A DNA stretch of 64,000 nt from assembly GCA_963815645.1 (NCBI GenBank), contig CAWFHL010000001.1, positions 1,612,001 to 1,676,000 of the forward strand, read 5' to 3'. Below are positions 53,873 to 63,032 of the stretch, piece by piece; the first letter of the stretch is position 1; every line of letters starts with the position of its first letter. The notes under the pieces are model-generated. The model saw only the letters and a program-made list of their open reading frames with translations. It ran no database searches and had not been told where the DNA came from. The DNA comes from JBBRHQ01 sp963815645. Lineage in GTDB: Bacteria > Actinomycetota > Thermoleophilia > Solirubrobacterales > 70-9. The translations under genes were made by a program, and so were the position numbers.

Positions 53873-54330
53873 GGTCCTCCGTTCCGGTTGAGTTGGCCCT
53901 CCGCTCCGGCGGCGGCCAGGGCGCGCTCCAGGTCGGCCCGCTCGGACTCGGTCCGCTCGGCGGCGTCGCCCGGCAGGCCGAGCAGCAGCCGATGATGGTT
54001 GGCGAGCACCTCCAGCGCCGCTTCCCGCTGCGCGGGGCTGAGCCCGACCTCGGGGGAGTCGAGCAGCAGCTTCACGGCCTCGCTCAGATAGGCGAGCCAG
54101 TCACGTTCCCCACCGCGAAGGACGATCTCCTCGACCACGGCGCGCTCCCGCTCCAGCGCTTCGCCGCTGGGGCGCGAATGCCCCCCGGTGCGGTCCGCGT
54201 CTTCACTCCGCAGCGCCGCCACCACCGGTGGTAGTTCCCGCTCCGGCTCCGGCGTCAGCGAGAGCCAGCCGAACTGGTCTTCGCGGCCACCCAACGGCAG
54301 TCGCGCCAAGAAAGATCTTGCGCTCCCCAT
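53869..54330 (-). CDS. Hypothetical helical protein in operon with acyl-CoA dehydrogenase
   Basis: 153 residues from ATG 54330, 6 nt after TAACAT (54342-54337), leaderless. No signal peptide or membrane span. Helical stretches with many Glu, Arg and Leu (SGEALERERAVVEEIVLRGG, DWLAYLSEAVKLLLDSPEV) suggest an all-helical fold. No family is recognised. Its stop overlaps the ATG of the acyl-CoA dehydrogenase. The 27-bp palindrome at 54355-54381 lies just upstream of its -10 box, in the -35 area. Confidence 0.65.
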   Translation of the reverse strand: MGSARSFLARLPLGGREDQFGWLSLTPEPERELPPVVAALRSEDADRTGGHSRPSGEALERERAVVEEIVLRGGERDWLAYLSEAVKLLLDSPEVGLSPAQREAALEVLANHHRLLLGLPGDAAERTESERADLERALAAAGAEGQLNRNGGP

Positions 54331-54354
54331 GGACGTATGTTAGCGTGACTGATT

Positions 54355-54381
54355 ACAAAGTCAGCCGCAGGCTGACCTTGT
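54355..54381. promoter_or_regulatory. 27-bp palindromic operator in the divergent catabolic promoter
   Basis: Arms ACAAaGTCAGCC (54355-54366) and GGCTGACcTTGT (54370-54381) match with one mismatch around GCA. A further half-site ACAAAGTCAG recurs at 54438-54447. The palindrome covers the -35 area of the minus-strand leaderless promoter (TAACAT, 54342-54337) and lies 41 bp before the Rieske start. A TetR-family regulator is encoded two genes downstream and is the obvious candidate ligand-responsive repressor. Confidence 0.6.
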
Positions 54382-54421
54382 AGCCGGAGGAGAGAGCGCA
54401 CGATGGAGGCGCGTCCGGCTG

Positions 54422-55658
54422 TTGCGTACGGCTGAGCACAAAGTCAGGACGGAAGCCACGGCCACCGAATCCCTCAAGTCACCGGCCCCGGGCGCCCCGG
54501 AGACCGCCCAGACGACCGCGGAGTCCGGCAACGGCATCCCGGTCGATGGCGGCCACGGCTTCGCCGGCGCCGGCGCCGCGCTGCAGCCGCGCCTCTACTA
54601 CGACCCGCAGACGGCGGCACTCGAGCAGGGGGCGATCTTCGAGCGCACCTGGCAGCTCGCCGGCCACGTCAACGACCTTCCCGAGCCCGGCTCCTACCTC
54701 ACCGCCAGCGCCGGCTCGCAGTCGCTGATGGTGGTCCGCGGCAAGGACGGCGAGCTGCGCGCCTTCCGCAACGTCTGCCGCCACCGCGGCCGGCGGCTGG
54801 TCGGCGATGCGGGCCGGCTGTAGCCGAGCGATCCGTTGCGCCTACCACGGTTGGACCTACGCCCTCGACGGCAAGCTGCTCGGCGCCCCCGAGCTGCGCA
54901 GCTTCCCGGGTGGCATCGACCGGCCCAACCTCGGGCTCCACGGCGCCCGGGTGGAGGTCTTCTGCGGGCTCGTCTTCGTCAACCTCGACCCTGAGGCCAC
55001 GCCGCTGGCCGAGCTGCTCGGCGACCTGCCGCAGCGGCTCGAGCGCTACGACATCCCCTCCATGGTCCGGGCGAAGGGCGGTGACGATCACCACCAGGGG
55101 GCCAACTGGAAGATCGTCGCCGACAACTACCTCGAGGGCTATCACGTGCCGATCGCCCACCCGGGGCTGATGCGCCTTCTCGACTACGAGCGCTACGGGG
55201 CCGACGTGCGCGAGAACTACGTCTGGTTCGAGGCGCCGATGCGGCCCGAGCCCTCCGAGAACCGCACCGAGCGCCTCTACCAGCGGCTGGTGCGGCCGAT
55301 GGGGAAGCTAACCGAGGCCGACCGCCGCGTCTGGCGCTTCCTCTTCATCTATCCGAACACGGCGATCGACCTCTATCCCGACCAGGTCGGCTACTGGCAG
55401 ATCAACCCCGCCGGACCCGAGCGCACCCGCGATGCCTTCGCGCTGCTGCGCCCCGGCGAGGAGGGCGTCCGCGACCGCCTCATCCGCCGCCTGAACGACC
55501 GCGTCAACGACCTCGTGGGTGACGAGGACGTGGAGCTTGTGGAGGCGGTGCAGAACGGCCTCAAGACGACCGGTTACGCGTGCGGCCCGCTGAACGAGCG
55601 GGAGGCCGCCGTCGGCTGGTTCGCGTCCAAGGTGCGAGCCGACCTCGCCGCCGCCTGA
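54422..55658 (+). CDS. Rieske ring-hydroxylating oxygenase alpha subunit-type protein (one frameshift)
   Basis: The first frame runs from TTG 54422 and gives the Rieske half up to FRNVCRHRGRRLVGDAG; one extra base near 54800-54812 then shifts to SRAIRCAYHGWTYALDG. Joined, C-x-H (CRH) and C-x-x-H (CAYH) form the [2Fe-2S] site. The catalytic domain has NYLEGYHVPIAHPGL with the two His of the mononuclear iron and a DLVGDEDVELVEAVQNGL segment near the third ligand. Members of this group act on aromatic acids or on quaternary amines (choline/carnitine/glycine-betaine type). No reductase gene is adjacent. Start uncertain: a GGAGGAG site leads to ATG 54403, which opens only ten codons in another frame. 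Confidence 0.82.
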
Positions 55659-55666
55659 GAGCAGGC

Positions 55667-56340
55667 TTGAACGAACCCCCCTCCAGCCCCGTGTCGCCCG
55701 GGAATCGCTCCGGCTCGGCACCGGAGGACGATCGCGAGCGTGCCTCGGGCGCGCGCGAGCGAATCCTGGAGGCGGCGGTCTCGCGGATCGCCAGCGAGGG
55801 CATCGACGATGTCCGCATCGCCAGGATCGCGGTCGACGCCCGCGTCTCGCCGGCGCTGGTCCATTACCACTTCGACTCGCGCGAGACGCTTCTCGCCGAA
55901 GCGCTCACCTACTCATATCACCGGATCGGCAACGTGAGGATCCCCGAGCGCTCCTCCTCGGACATCTCGACCGAGGAGCGGATGCGGCGGATGCTGGACA
56001 ACTACCTGCCGATTCCGGGCGAGCAGCGACAGGACTGGATGCTCTGGGTCGAGCTGTGGCTCCGAGCGATCCGCCATCCGGAGCTGGCGCCGACCTCGGC
56101 CCGTCTCTACGCCGACATGCACGAGTGGGTCCGTGAGACGATCGCCGCCGATGCGATCGCCGCGGGCCGGGACCCGGACACTTCGCCGACCTCCTGCTGG
56201 CGCTGATCGACGGCTGCGGGGTGCGGGCGATGATGTCCGACCCAGCGATGAGCTTGGAAAGGATGCGGCACCTGGTTTGGAGCTATATATCGGGCGAGTT
56301 ACGGAACAAAACGGATTCGAGGTGGCTGGATGAGCCGTGA
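55667..56340 (+). CDS. TetR-family transcriptional regulator (one frameshift)
   Basis: TTG 55667 starts a protein with the TetR helix-turn-helix: ARERILEAAVSRIASEG, then VRIARIAVDARVSPALVHYHF with the recognition helix, and DSRETLLAEAL. Near 56175-56180 one base is missing; the next frame continues HFADLLLALIDGCGVRAMM and ends at 56340, overlapping the ATG of the amine oxidase at 56330. The naive stop at 56206 would cut the ligand-binding domain's last two helices. Likely repressor of the flanking catabolic genes through the 54355-54381 palindrome. Ligand unknown. Confidence 0.82.
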
Positions 56341-57637
56341 CGCAGACGTGATCGTCGTCGGGGCCGGGCTCGCCGGCCTCACCGCGGCGCGCGAGCTCAC
56401 CGGGTCCGGGCTCGAGGTCGTCGTCCTGGAGGCGCGCGAGCGGATCGGCGGGAGGACCTGGACCAAGCCCGACGCCCTGCCTGGGATCACCCTCGACCTG
56501 GGCGCGCAATCGGTCGACTCCCGCCAGCCGCTGATCAGCGGCGAGGTCGCCCGCTATGGATTGGTCAGGGGCGCTGAGTTCCCCTTCGAGCCCCCCACCG
56601 TGTGGCGACTCCGCGGCGAGCGGCTGGGGCCCGGCCTGCCGGTGCCGGTCGCCGAGCTGGCGGACCTGGAGCGCCTCCTCGCCGAGGTCCACAACGCCGG
56701 CGCCCGCGTCGATCCAGGTGCTCCGACCGCCGAGCAGGACCTCGCCGACCTCGACATCCCGGTCACCGGTTGGGTCGAGAACCTGGGCCTCGCCCCGGCG
56801 ACCACCGAGCTCGGCTCGGTCTTCGGCAGCTCGCTGATGTCGGGCCAGGCGGCGGAGTCCTCGATGCTGCTGATGGCGCGGCACCTCGCCGCGGCCGGGG
56901 GACTGTGGTCCTTCCTCAGCGTCGACTACGCCGGGGTCGAGGGCGGCACCAGCGCGATCTCCGCGGCGATCGCCGCCGACGTCAGCGCCGAGATCCGCCT
57001 CGGCTGCGAGGTCGAGGCGGTCGAGCACGACGGCGATGACGCCACGGTCCATGCCGGGGGCGAGTCACTCGGTGCCGGCGCGGTGATCCTCACTGTGCCG
57101 CTGAACGCGCTGCGGCGGATCGATCTGCGGCCCGGGCTCTCGCCGCGGGCGACGGCCGGGATCGAGGCCGGCAGCGCCAACCTGGGGGCCAAGTACTGGG
57201 CGCTGGCCAAGGACGCGCCGGACGATTTCCACGCGCTCGGCGAGGCGCCCGGGATCGACGTCGCCTCGACCTGGAAGCGGGTCGAGGACGGCGTGCTGAT
57301 CGTCGGCTTCGGCCGCGACGCCTCCAGCCTCGACGGCGACGACACCGCCGCCCTCGAGGCGTCTCTGCGCCACTACCTGCCCGAGCTGGAGCTGACCGCC
57401 TCGACCTGGCACAACTGGGCCGCCGACCCGTACGCGGGGGGCACCTGGGGCGGCTGGCGCCCGGGCTGGGCGAGCGACGGTCTTCCGGAGCTGCTCGCCT
57501 CCGAGGCGCCGCTCCTGTTCGCGGGGTCCGAGACTGCGCAGCGCTGGCCGGGATTCATGGAGGGGGCGGTCGAGAGCGGCATCCGCTCCTCACGGCAGCT
57601 GCTGGAATCGCTCGAACCGGCAGCCGGGGCGCGGTAA
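56330..57637 (+). CDS. Flavin monoamine oxidase family protein
   Basis: 435 residues. VIVVGAGLAGLTAARELTGSG is the dinucleotide-binding motif, followed by LEARERIGGRTWT. The C-terminus has LLFAGSETAQRWPGFMEGAV, the second FAD motif of the amine oxidase family (PF01593). Members oxidise primary or secondary amines to aldehydes with peroxide. It overlaps the end of the repaired TetR frame, and its TAA overlaps the next ATG (TAATG), so it is tightly coupled within the locus. Fits a role in degrading an amine made or demethylated by the neighbouring enzymes. Confidence 0.88.
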   Translation: MSRDADVIVVGAGLAGLTAARELTGSGLEVVVLEARERIGGRTWTKPDALPGITLDLGAQSVDSRQPLISGEVARYGLVRGAEFPFEPPTVWRLRGERLGPGLPVPVAELADLERLLAEVHNAGARVDPGAPTAEQDLADLDIPVTGWVENLGLAPATTELGSVFGSSLMSGQAAESSMLLMARHLAAAGGLWSFLSVDYAGVEGGTSAISAAIAADVSAEIRLGCEVEAVEHDGDDATVHAGGESLGAGAVILTVPLNALRRIDLRPGLSPRATAGIEAGSANLGAKYWALAKDAPDDFHALGEAPGIDVASTWKRVEDGVLIVGFGRDASSLDGDDTAALEASLRHYLPELELTASTWHNWAADPYAGGTWGGWRPGWASDGLPELLASEAPLLFAGSETAQRWPGFMEGAVESGIRSSRQLLESLEPAAGAR

Positions 57638-59713
57638 TGACGACCGCCGCTCCGAAGTCAGCCCGGCGAGAGCTGGGGAGCCTCTACCAGCCTCGCTCGA
57701 TTGCGATCGTCGGCGCCTCGGCGGACCCGATGAAGTGGGGCCACTGGATGGCCCGGGACGCGCTCGCCGGTGCAGAGCGCCGCAGCGTCCACCTGGTCAA
57801 CGCCCGGGGCGGCGAGATCCTCGGCCAGCGCGCCTACACCTCGGTGCGCGAGCTCCCCGTAAGCCCGGACCTGGTCGTCCTGACGGTCCCCGAAAGCCGA
57901 TTCGAGGGGGCCGTGGACGATTCGCTGGAGGCGGGAGCCGGCGCGCTGGTCGCGATCACCGCCGGGTTCGCCGAGGGCGGGGAGGAGGGCCGCGCCCGCG
58001 AGAGGGCTGTGGTTGAGCGGGTCCGTGAGGCCGGGGCTGTGATGCTCGGGCCCAACTGCGGCGGCGTCGCCGACACCGGGTCCGGCCTCGGCCTCGGGAT
58101 CGGCGGGCTCACTCCCGGCCCGATCGGGCTCGTGTCCCAGAGTGGAAACGTCGCCGCCGAGCTGGCCCTGCTGGCGGCCGACGCCGGCCTCGGCTTCACA
58201 CGGGTCGCGTCAATCGGGAACCAGGCCGACCTCGAGGTCGCCGACCTGGTCGCCGACCTCGGTCGCCACGGCCCGACCGAGGTGATCGCCCTCTACGTCG
58301 AGGACTTCCGCGGCGGGCGGGCCCTGGCCCAGGCGATGATCTCCACCGGCAAGCCGGTGATCCTGCTCGCCGCCGGCGCCAGCGCCGCCGGGGCGCGGGC
58401 GGCGGCCTCTCACACCGGGGCGATGGTCAGCGACCTCGCCGCGGTGGACGCGGCGTGCCGCGAGGCGGGGGCGATTCGCGTCTCCTCGCTGGCCGAGACG
58501 ATCGAGGTGGCGAAGGTGCTGCTGGGGGGCGATCGTCCCGCCGGGCCGCGGGTCGCGATCGTCACCGACGGCGGCGGTCACGGGGTGATCGCCGCCGATC
58601 TCGCGACCAGGGCGGGCCTCGAGCTGCCGACCCTGAGCGAGGAGCTGCAGCGGCGGATCGTCGGCCGGCTGCCAGGGCGGCCGGTCGCCGAGAACCCGAT
58701 CGATCTCGCCGGCGCCGGCGAGCAGGACCTCGGCAGCTACGCGAAGGTGATCGAGGAGCTGGGCACCTCTGGCGAGGTCGACTCGGTCGTCCTCACCGGG
58801 TACTTCGGCGGCTACAGCGTCGATGCGGGCGAGGGGGCGAACGCCGCGGATCGCGAGGCCGAGGTGGCCCGGCGGATGGCCGAAGCAGCGGCGAACGGCG
58901 GCACGCCGCTGCTCGCCCAGACGATGTTCTGGACCTCGGGGCCGGCCGTGGCGCTGCGCGACTTCGGGGGTGCCGCTGTTCGCGAGGATCGACGACGCGA
59001 TCGCCTCCCTCGGTCGGGTAGTCGAGACGATGCCCGCCGAGGCGGGGGCCGTCCTGCCGCTGCCGCCGCCCGAGGCGGAGATCGAGGGCGACGGGTACTG
59101 GGTCGCTCGCGAAGCGATCTCGGCCGCCGGCGTCCCGCTGGCCACCTCGGTCCGGGTCGAAAGCCGTGCGGAGGCGCTCGCCGCGGCCGAGGAAATCGGC
59201 TACCCGGTCGCGCTGAAGGCGACCGACATCCTCCACAAGTCCGACCGGGGCGGAGTCGCCCTCGGGCTCGCCGACGGGGCTGCCCTGGGCCGCGCCTTCG
59301 ACTCGATGTCCGGGCTCGGCAGCTGCTCCCACGCGATCGAGCGGATGGTCCCGATCTCCGACGGAGTGGAGTTGCTGCTCGGCAGCCGGCACGACCCCCG
59401 CTTCGGCCCGGTGGTCGCGATCGGCCTCGGAGGGGTCTACACGGAGCTGCTCGGCGACTTCGCGGTCGGTCTCGCCCCGATGGACGAGCGGGAGGCGGAG
59501 CTGCTGCTGCGATCGCTGCGCGGCGCGCCCCTGCTGCTCGGCGCCCGCGGTCGCCCTGCTCTCGACCTGGCCGCCGCCGCCGGCGCCGCCGCGGCGCTCT
59601 CGCGCCTGGCCGCGGCCCACCCCGAGATCTCCGAGATCGAGGTCAACCCGCTGCTCGTCCTCGAGCAGGGAGTAGTCGGGCTTGACGCGCGGATCGTCCG
59701 CGCCGCGCCCTAG
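57637..59713 (+). CDS. NDP-forming acyl-CoA synthetase (acetate-CoA ligase type), one frameshift
   Basis: Alpha part: IAIVGASADPMKWGH (CoA binding), then GLVSQSGNVAAELALLAAD and AASHTGAMVSDL with the phosphorylated His. Near 58966-58973 one G must be removed from a run of five for LRDFGG to join VPLFARIDDAIASLGR in the frame ending at 59713. The beta part has the ATP-grasp sequence YPVALKATDILHKSDRGGV and ends EIEVNPLLVLEQG. Fused alpha-beta, about 690 residues, complete after repair. It activates small or medium carboxylic acids to CoA esters with ATP to ADP. Coupled to the amine oxidase and followed by an acyl-CoA dehydrogenase. Confidence 0.9.
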
Positions 59714-59763
59714 GCCTCGCCCCTTCACCGACCCACGAATCACGACCAAGCCAAGGAGCAGCT

Positions 59764-60960
59764 ATGGACTTCCAATTGACCGAGAAGCAGGAGGAGCTGC
59801 GGCGGCGTGCCGCCTCGCTGGCCGCCGAGATCATCGCCTACGAGGAGGACTGCGAGCGTGATCGGGGCCTCGCTCCCGAGGCGCTCGCCGAGATCTCGGC
59901 GAAGACGATCGAGCACGGCCTGAACGCGATCAACATGCCCGCCGAGTGGGGCGGACAGGGCCTCTCGGTCTTCGACCAGGTGCTGGTCCAGGAGCAGCTG
60001 GGCCAGATCACCAACGCCCTCTGGGACACGGTCTGGCGCCCCGCCAACGCCCTGCGCGCCTGCGACGGGCAGCAGCGGGCCAGGTGGTTGGAGCCGGCGA
60101 TCCGCGGCGAGCGCCGCGACTGCGTCGCGGTCACCGAGGCAGATGCCGGCTCTGACCCCTCGGCCCTGAGCAGCGTCGCCGAGCGCGACGGCGACGGGTT
60201 CCTGCTCAGCGGGGAGAAGTGGTTCGTCACGGTCGGCGACGTCGCCGACTTCCTGATCGTCCTTGCCAGGGTGATGCCGGAGGACAAGCCGACGATGCTC
60301 CTGGTCGACAAGGACCTGCCAGGGATCGCGGTCAAGCGCACCCCTGCCTACATGCACACCTTCGTCTACGAGCACCCGGAGTTCCTCTTCGACCGGGTCA
60401 GGTTGGGGCCGGAGACGGTGCTCGGCGGTGTCGGCCAGGGCTACGAGCTGACCCGCGACTGGTTCGTCGAGGAGCGGCTGATGATCGCCGCCCGCGCCAC
60501 CGGCGCTGCCGAGCGGGCCCTGAGGCTGGCCTCCGAGTGGGCCGACGGTCGCGTCCAGGGCGGACGGCCGATCGCCGAGCACCAGCTGATCGCCGCGATG
60601 ATCGCCGACAGCGCCACCGAGATCGCCCTCAACCGCGCCCTCGTCTACCAGATCGCCTGGGAGGCCGACGCCGGGGCGCCCCGCAAGCTGCTGCACGCGA
60701 AGGCGGCGATGACCAAGCTCGCCGCCTCGGAGGCGGCCGGCCGGGTCGTCGATCGCGCCGTGCAGATATTCGGCGGGCGCGGCTACATGCGCGAGAACCC
60801 GGTCGAGCGCCTCTACCGCGACATCCGTGTCGACAGGATCTGGGAGGGCACCTCGGAGATCCAGCGGCTGGTGATCGCCAACGAGGCGCGAAAGCGCGGC
60901 CTCGACGACCTGCTCGGGGTCGGCTCGGGCGCGGCTCGCGAGGCCGCGCCGACACTCTGA
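59764..60960 (+). CDS. Acyl-CoA dehydrogenase (second of the locus)
   Basis: 398 residues from ATG 59764 with AAGGAG 5 nt upstream. AVTEADAGSDPSALSS and GEKWFVTVGDVADFLIVLA bind FAD/acyl-CoA; FGGRGYMRENPVERLYRD and RIWEGTSEIQRLVI hold the catalytic Glu region. It is a clear paralogue of the minus-strand ACAD at 52.7 kb. Next to the acyl-CoA synthetase, so it probably oxidises the acyl-CoA made there. Confidence 0.93.
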   Translation: MDFQLTEKQEELRRRAASLAAEIIAYEEDCERDRGLAPEALAEISAKTIEHGLNAINMPAEWGGQGLSVFDQVLVQEQLGQITNALWDTVWRPANALRACDGQQRARWLEPAIRGERRDCVAVTEADAGSDPSALSSVAERDGDGFLLSGEKWFVTVGDVADFLIVLARVMPEDKPTMLLVDKDLPGIAVKRTPAYMHTFVYEHPEFLFDRVRLGPETVLGGVGQGYELTRDWFVEERLMIAARATGAAERALRLASEWADGRVQGGRPIAEHQLIAAMIADSATEIALNRALVYQIAWEADAGAPRKLLHAKAAMTKLAASEAAGRVVDRAVQIFGGRGYMRENPVERLYRDIRVDRIWEGTSEIQRLVIANEARKRGLDDLLGVGSGAAREAAPTL

Positions 60961-60986
60961 TCCGGCGACACCGTCCCGGCGGCGGT

Positions 60987-62165
60987 GACGCGGCTTGGGG
61001 TGGCGTCGGGCGGCGGCTCTTCGCTCTGGTCGGGGCGCTGGTCCTGGTTGAGACGATGTTCTACTCGGTCCTGGCGCCGCTGCTGCCCTACTACGTCGAG
61101 CACCTCGGGCTGAACAAGGCGGCGGCGGGGCTCCTCTCGGCCTTCTATGCATTCGGCGCGATCGCCTTCGCCGTTCCGGCGGGATTCCTGGTCGCACGTC
61201 TCGGCACTCGCCAGACCGTGCTCGCCGGAGTCTTCCTGCTGGCCACCTCATCCGTCGCCTTCGGCTTCGCCCGGGACCTGGCCGTGCTCGACGCCGCTCG
61301 CTTCGTCCAGGGAGCGGGCGGGTCCTGCCTGTGGGCGGCGGGGCTCGCCTGGCTGGTCTCGATCGCCCGCGAGGAGAGGCGCAGCACCGTGATCGGCGCC
61401 GCCGTCGGGATCGGCATCGGCGGTGCGCTCCTCGGCCCGGTGATGGGTGGGTTGGCGACGATCACCAGCCCCGAGCTGGTGTTCACCGCGATCGCCGCTC
61501 TGATCGGCGGCCTCGGCGTGCTGGCCCTGCGCATTCCGGCGCCCCCGCCGGGGCGCCCGGACACGATCGCCGAGCTGATCACCGCGGCCAGGGAGGAGCC
61601 GCGCCTGCGGGCCGGCATCCTCTTCACCTTCCTGCCCTCGATGCTGTTCGGCATCTTCGAGGTGCTGGCGCCGCTGCGACTCACCGTCCTCGGGGCGAGC
61701 ACCGTGGCGATCGCTGTGATCTTCCTGGTCTGCACCGTGGCCGAGGCGGCGATGAGCCCCCTGGTCGGCCAGCTGGCCGATCGCCGCGGCGCCTATCCGG
61801 TTGCGCGCCTCGGCCTGGCCGGCTGCACGGTGATGGCGATCCTCCTGCCGCTGCCGGGGTCGGTGGTCCCGTATGCGATCGCCCTGGTCGCGGCCTGCGT
61901 CGCCTTCGGCTGGCCATGGGTCCCGGCCAGCGCCATGCTCTCGGCCGGCGCCGCCTACTACGAGCTCGGTCAGGGCGTCGCCTTCGGACTCTGGAACCTC
62001 GCCTGGGGCGGTGGCCAGGCGATCGGCTCCGCCGGGGGCGCCGGCCTCGCCGACGCGACCCGCGACGCAGTGCCCTACCTGCTGCTGGCCGGGCTTTGCG
62101 CGCTCACCCTGGCCATTGGTTGGCTTCGATCAGGTGCCGCGCCTCGCGCAACCGAACCGGGGTAA
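60987..62165 (+). CDS. MFS transporter (start obscured by a likely indel)
   Basis: Twelve hydrophobic spans; LFALVGALVLVETMFYSVLA is TM1 and VARLGTRQTVLAGV the loop 2-3 motif, with RFVQGAGGSCLWAAGLAW following. No ATG, GTG or TTG exists in frame between the ACAD gene and ATG 61054, which lies inside TM1, so a start at GTG 60987 in another frame plus one indel in the G-rich stretch before 61020 is the likely reading. The secure part is 61054-62165. Follows the ACAD by 26 bp; an uptake or export role in the locus is inferred. Confidence 0.78.
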   Translation, partial: DAAWGGVGRRLFALVGALVLVETMFYSVLAPLLPYYVEHLGLNKAAAGLLSAFYAFGAIAFAVPAGFLVARLGTRQTVLAGVFLLATSSVAFGFARDLAVLDAARFVQGAGGSCLWAAGLAWLVSIAREERRSTVIGAAVGIGIGGALLGPVMGGLATITSPELVFTAIAALIGGLGVLALRIPAPPPGRPDTIAELITAAREEPRLRAGILFTFLPSMLFGIFEVLAPLRLTVLGASTVAIAVIFLVCTVAEAAMSPLVGQLADRRGAYPVARLGLAGCTVMAILLPLPGSVVPYAIALVAACVAFGWPWVPASAMLSAGAAYYELGQGVAFGLWNLAWGGGQAIGSAGGAGLADATRDAVPYLLLAGLCALTLAIGWLRSGAAPRATEPG

Positions 62166-62180
62166 GGTGCGTCGAGTCTG

Positions 62181-62999
62181 ATGGTCGCGTCCGCCACAGC
62201 GCTTATCGCCGAAGTCTCGGTCAGGTTCGACGCAGGCAAGGGCAATCTCGGCGGGGCCGGGCAGCGCTCCGGCCTGCTGCTGCTGCTCGGCTTCCTGGTC
62301 TCCTTCGGCTTCATCCGGATGAGCACCCGGCTGATACGCAGCCCCAAGGTCCCCTGGTGGCCCGGGAGCGTCAAGCCGGGGGGCCTCCACATCCACCACC
62401 TGGTCTTCGGGATCGTCCTGATCATGCTCGCCGGGTTCCTGCAGTTCGCCCTGCGCCCGGACAGCCCCTGGCTGGAGATCTTCGCGGTCGCCTTCGGGGT
62501 CGGCTGCGGCCTCACCCTGGACGAGTTCGCGCTATGGCTCCATCTCGAAGACGTCTACTGGTCCGAGGAGGGGAGGCGCTCGATCGACGCGACGATCGTC
62601 GCGGCGATCATCGGTGGCGCCGTCGTTCTCGGCTTCGCCCCGCTCGGCACCGGAGAGGACAACCCGACCGGCTCGATCATCGTCGTCGTAGTGACCGTCG
62701 CCATCGACCTCGCCCTCTGCTTCATCTGCCTGTTCAAGGGCAAGCTCTGGACCGGCCTGATCGGCTTCTTCCTCCCGATGTTCTCGACGGTCGGCGCGAT
62801 CAGGGCGGCAAAGCCCGGCTCACCCTGGGCGCGGCGCTTCTACAAGCCGGACAGCAAGCGGATGGAGAAGTCCCGCCGCCGGGCGAAGCGTTCCCAGGAG
62901 CGCTACCGCCGCTGGCAGGATCGGATCGGCGGGACGCCACACCTGCCGAGCCCCCTGAAGGCCGAGGAACCGGAGGCCGCGCCGGGCGAGGACTCCTAG
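62181..62999 (+). CDS. Conserved actinobacterial integral membrane protein
   Basis: 272 residues with about six membrane spans in the first 210 residues, then a basic cytoplasmic tail (RMEKSRRRAKRSQERYRRW). Conserved-looking signatures are VKPGGLHIHHLVFGIVL and GLTLDEFALWLHLEDVYW, the latter with clustered acidic and aromatic residues facing the membrane. Such proteins are common in actinobacteria, with no assigned function. Follows the MFS gene by 15 bp. The His-x-His-His could bind a metal. Confidence 0.7.
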   Translation: MVASATALIAEVSVRFDAGKGNLGGAGQRSGLLLLLGFLVSFGFIRMSTRLIRSPKVPWWPGSVKPGGLHIHHLVFGIVLIMLAGFLQFALRPDSPWLEIFAVAFGVGCGLTLDEFALWLHLEDVYWSEEGRRSIDATIVAAIIGGAVVLGFAPLGTGEDNPTGSIIVVVVTVAIDLALCFICLFKGKLWTGLIGFFLPMFSTVGAIRAAKPGSPWARRFYKPDSKRMEKSRRRAKRSQERYRRWQDRIGGTPHLPSPLKAEEPEAAPGEDS

Positions 63000-63032
63000 C
63001 CGGGCGGCGGCCGGCCGACGTGGCCGCGCCGC

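Noticed and set aside
54403..54435. Ten-codon open frame after a GGAGGAG site, possible leader peptide for the Rieske gene
   Set aside because: No attenuator structure or codon bias; more likely the true Rieske start displaced by an indel or chance.
59740..61251. 503-residue minus-strand frame opposite the acyl-CoA dehydrogenase
   Set aside because: Shadow of a well-supported ACAD; no motif of its own.
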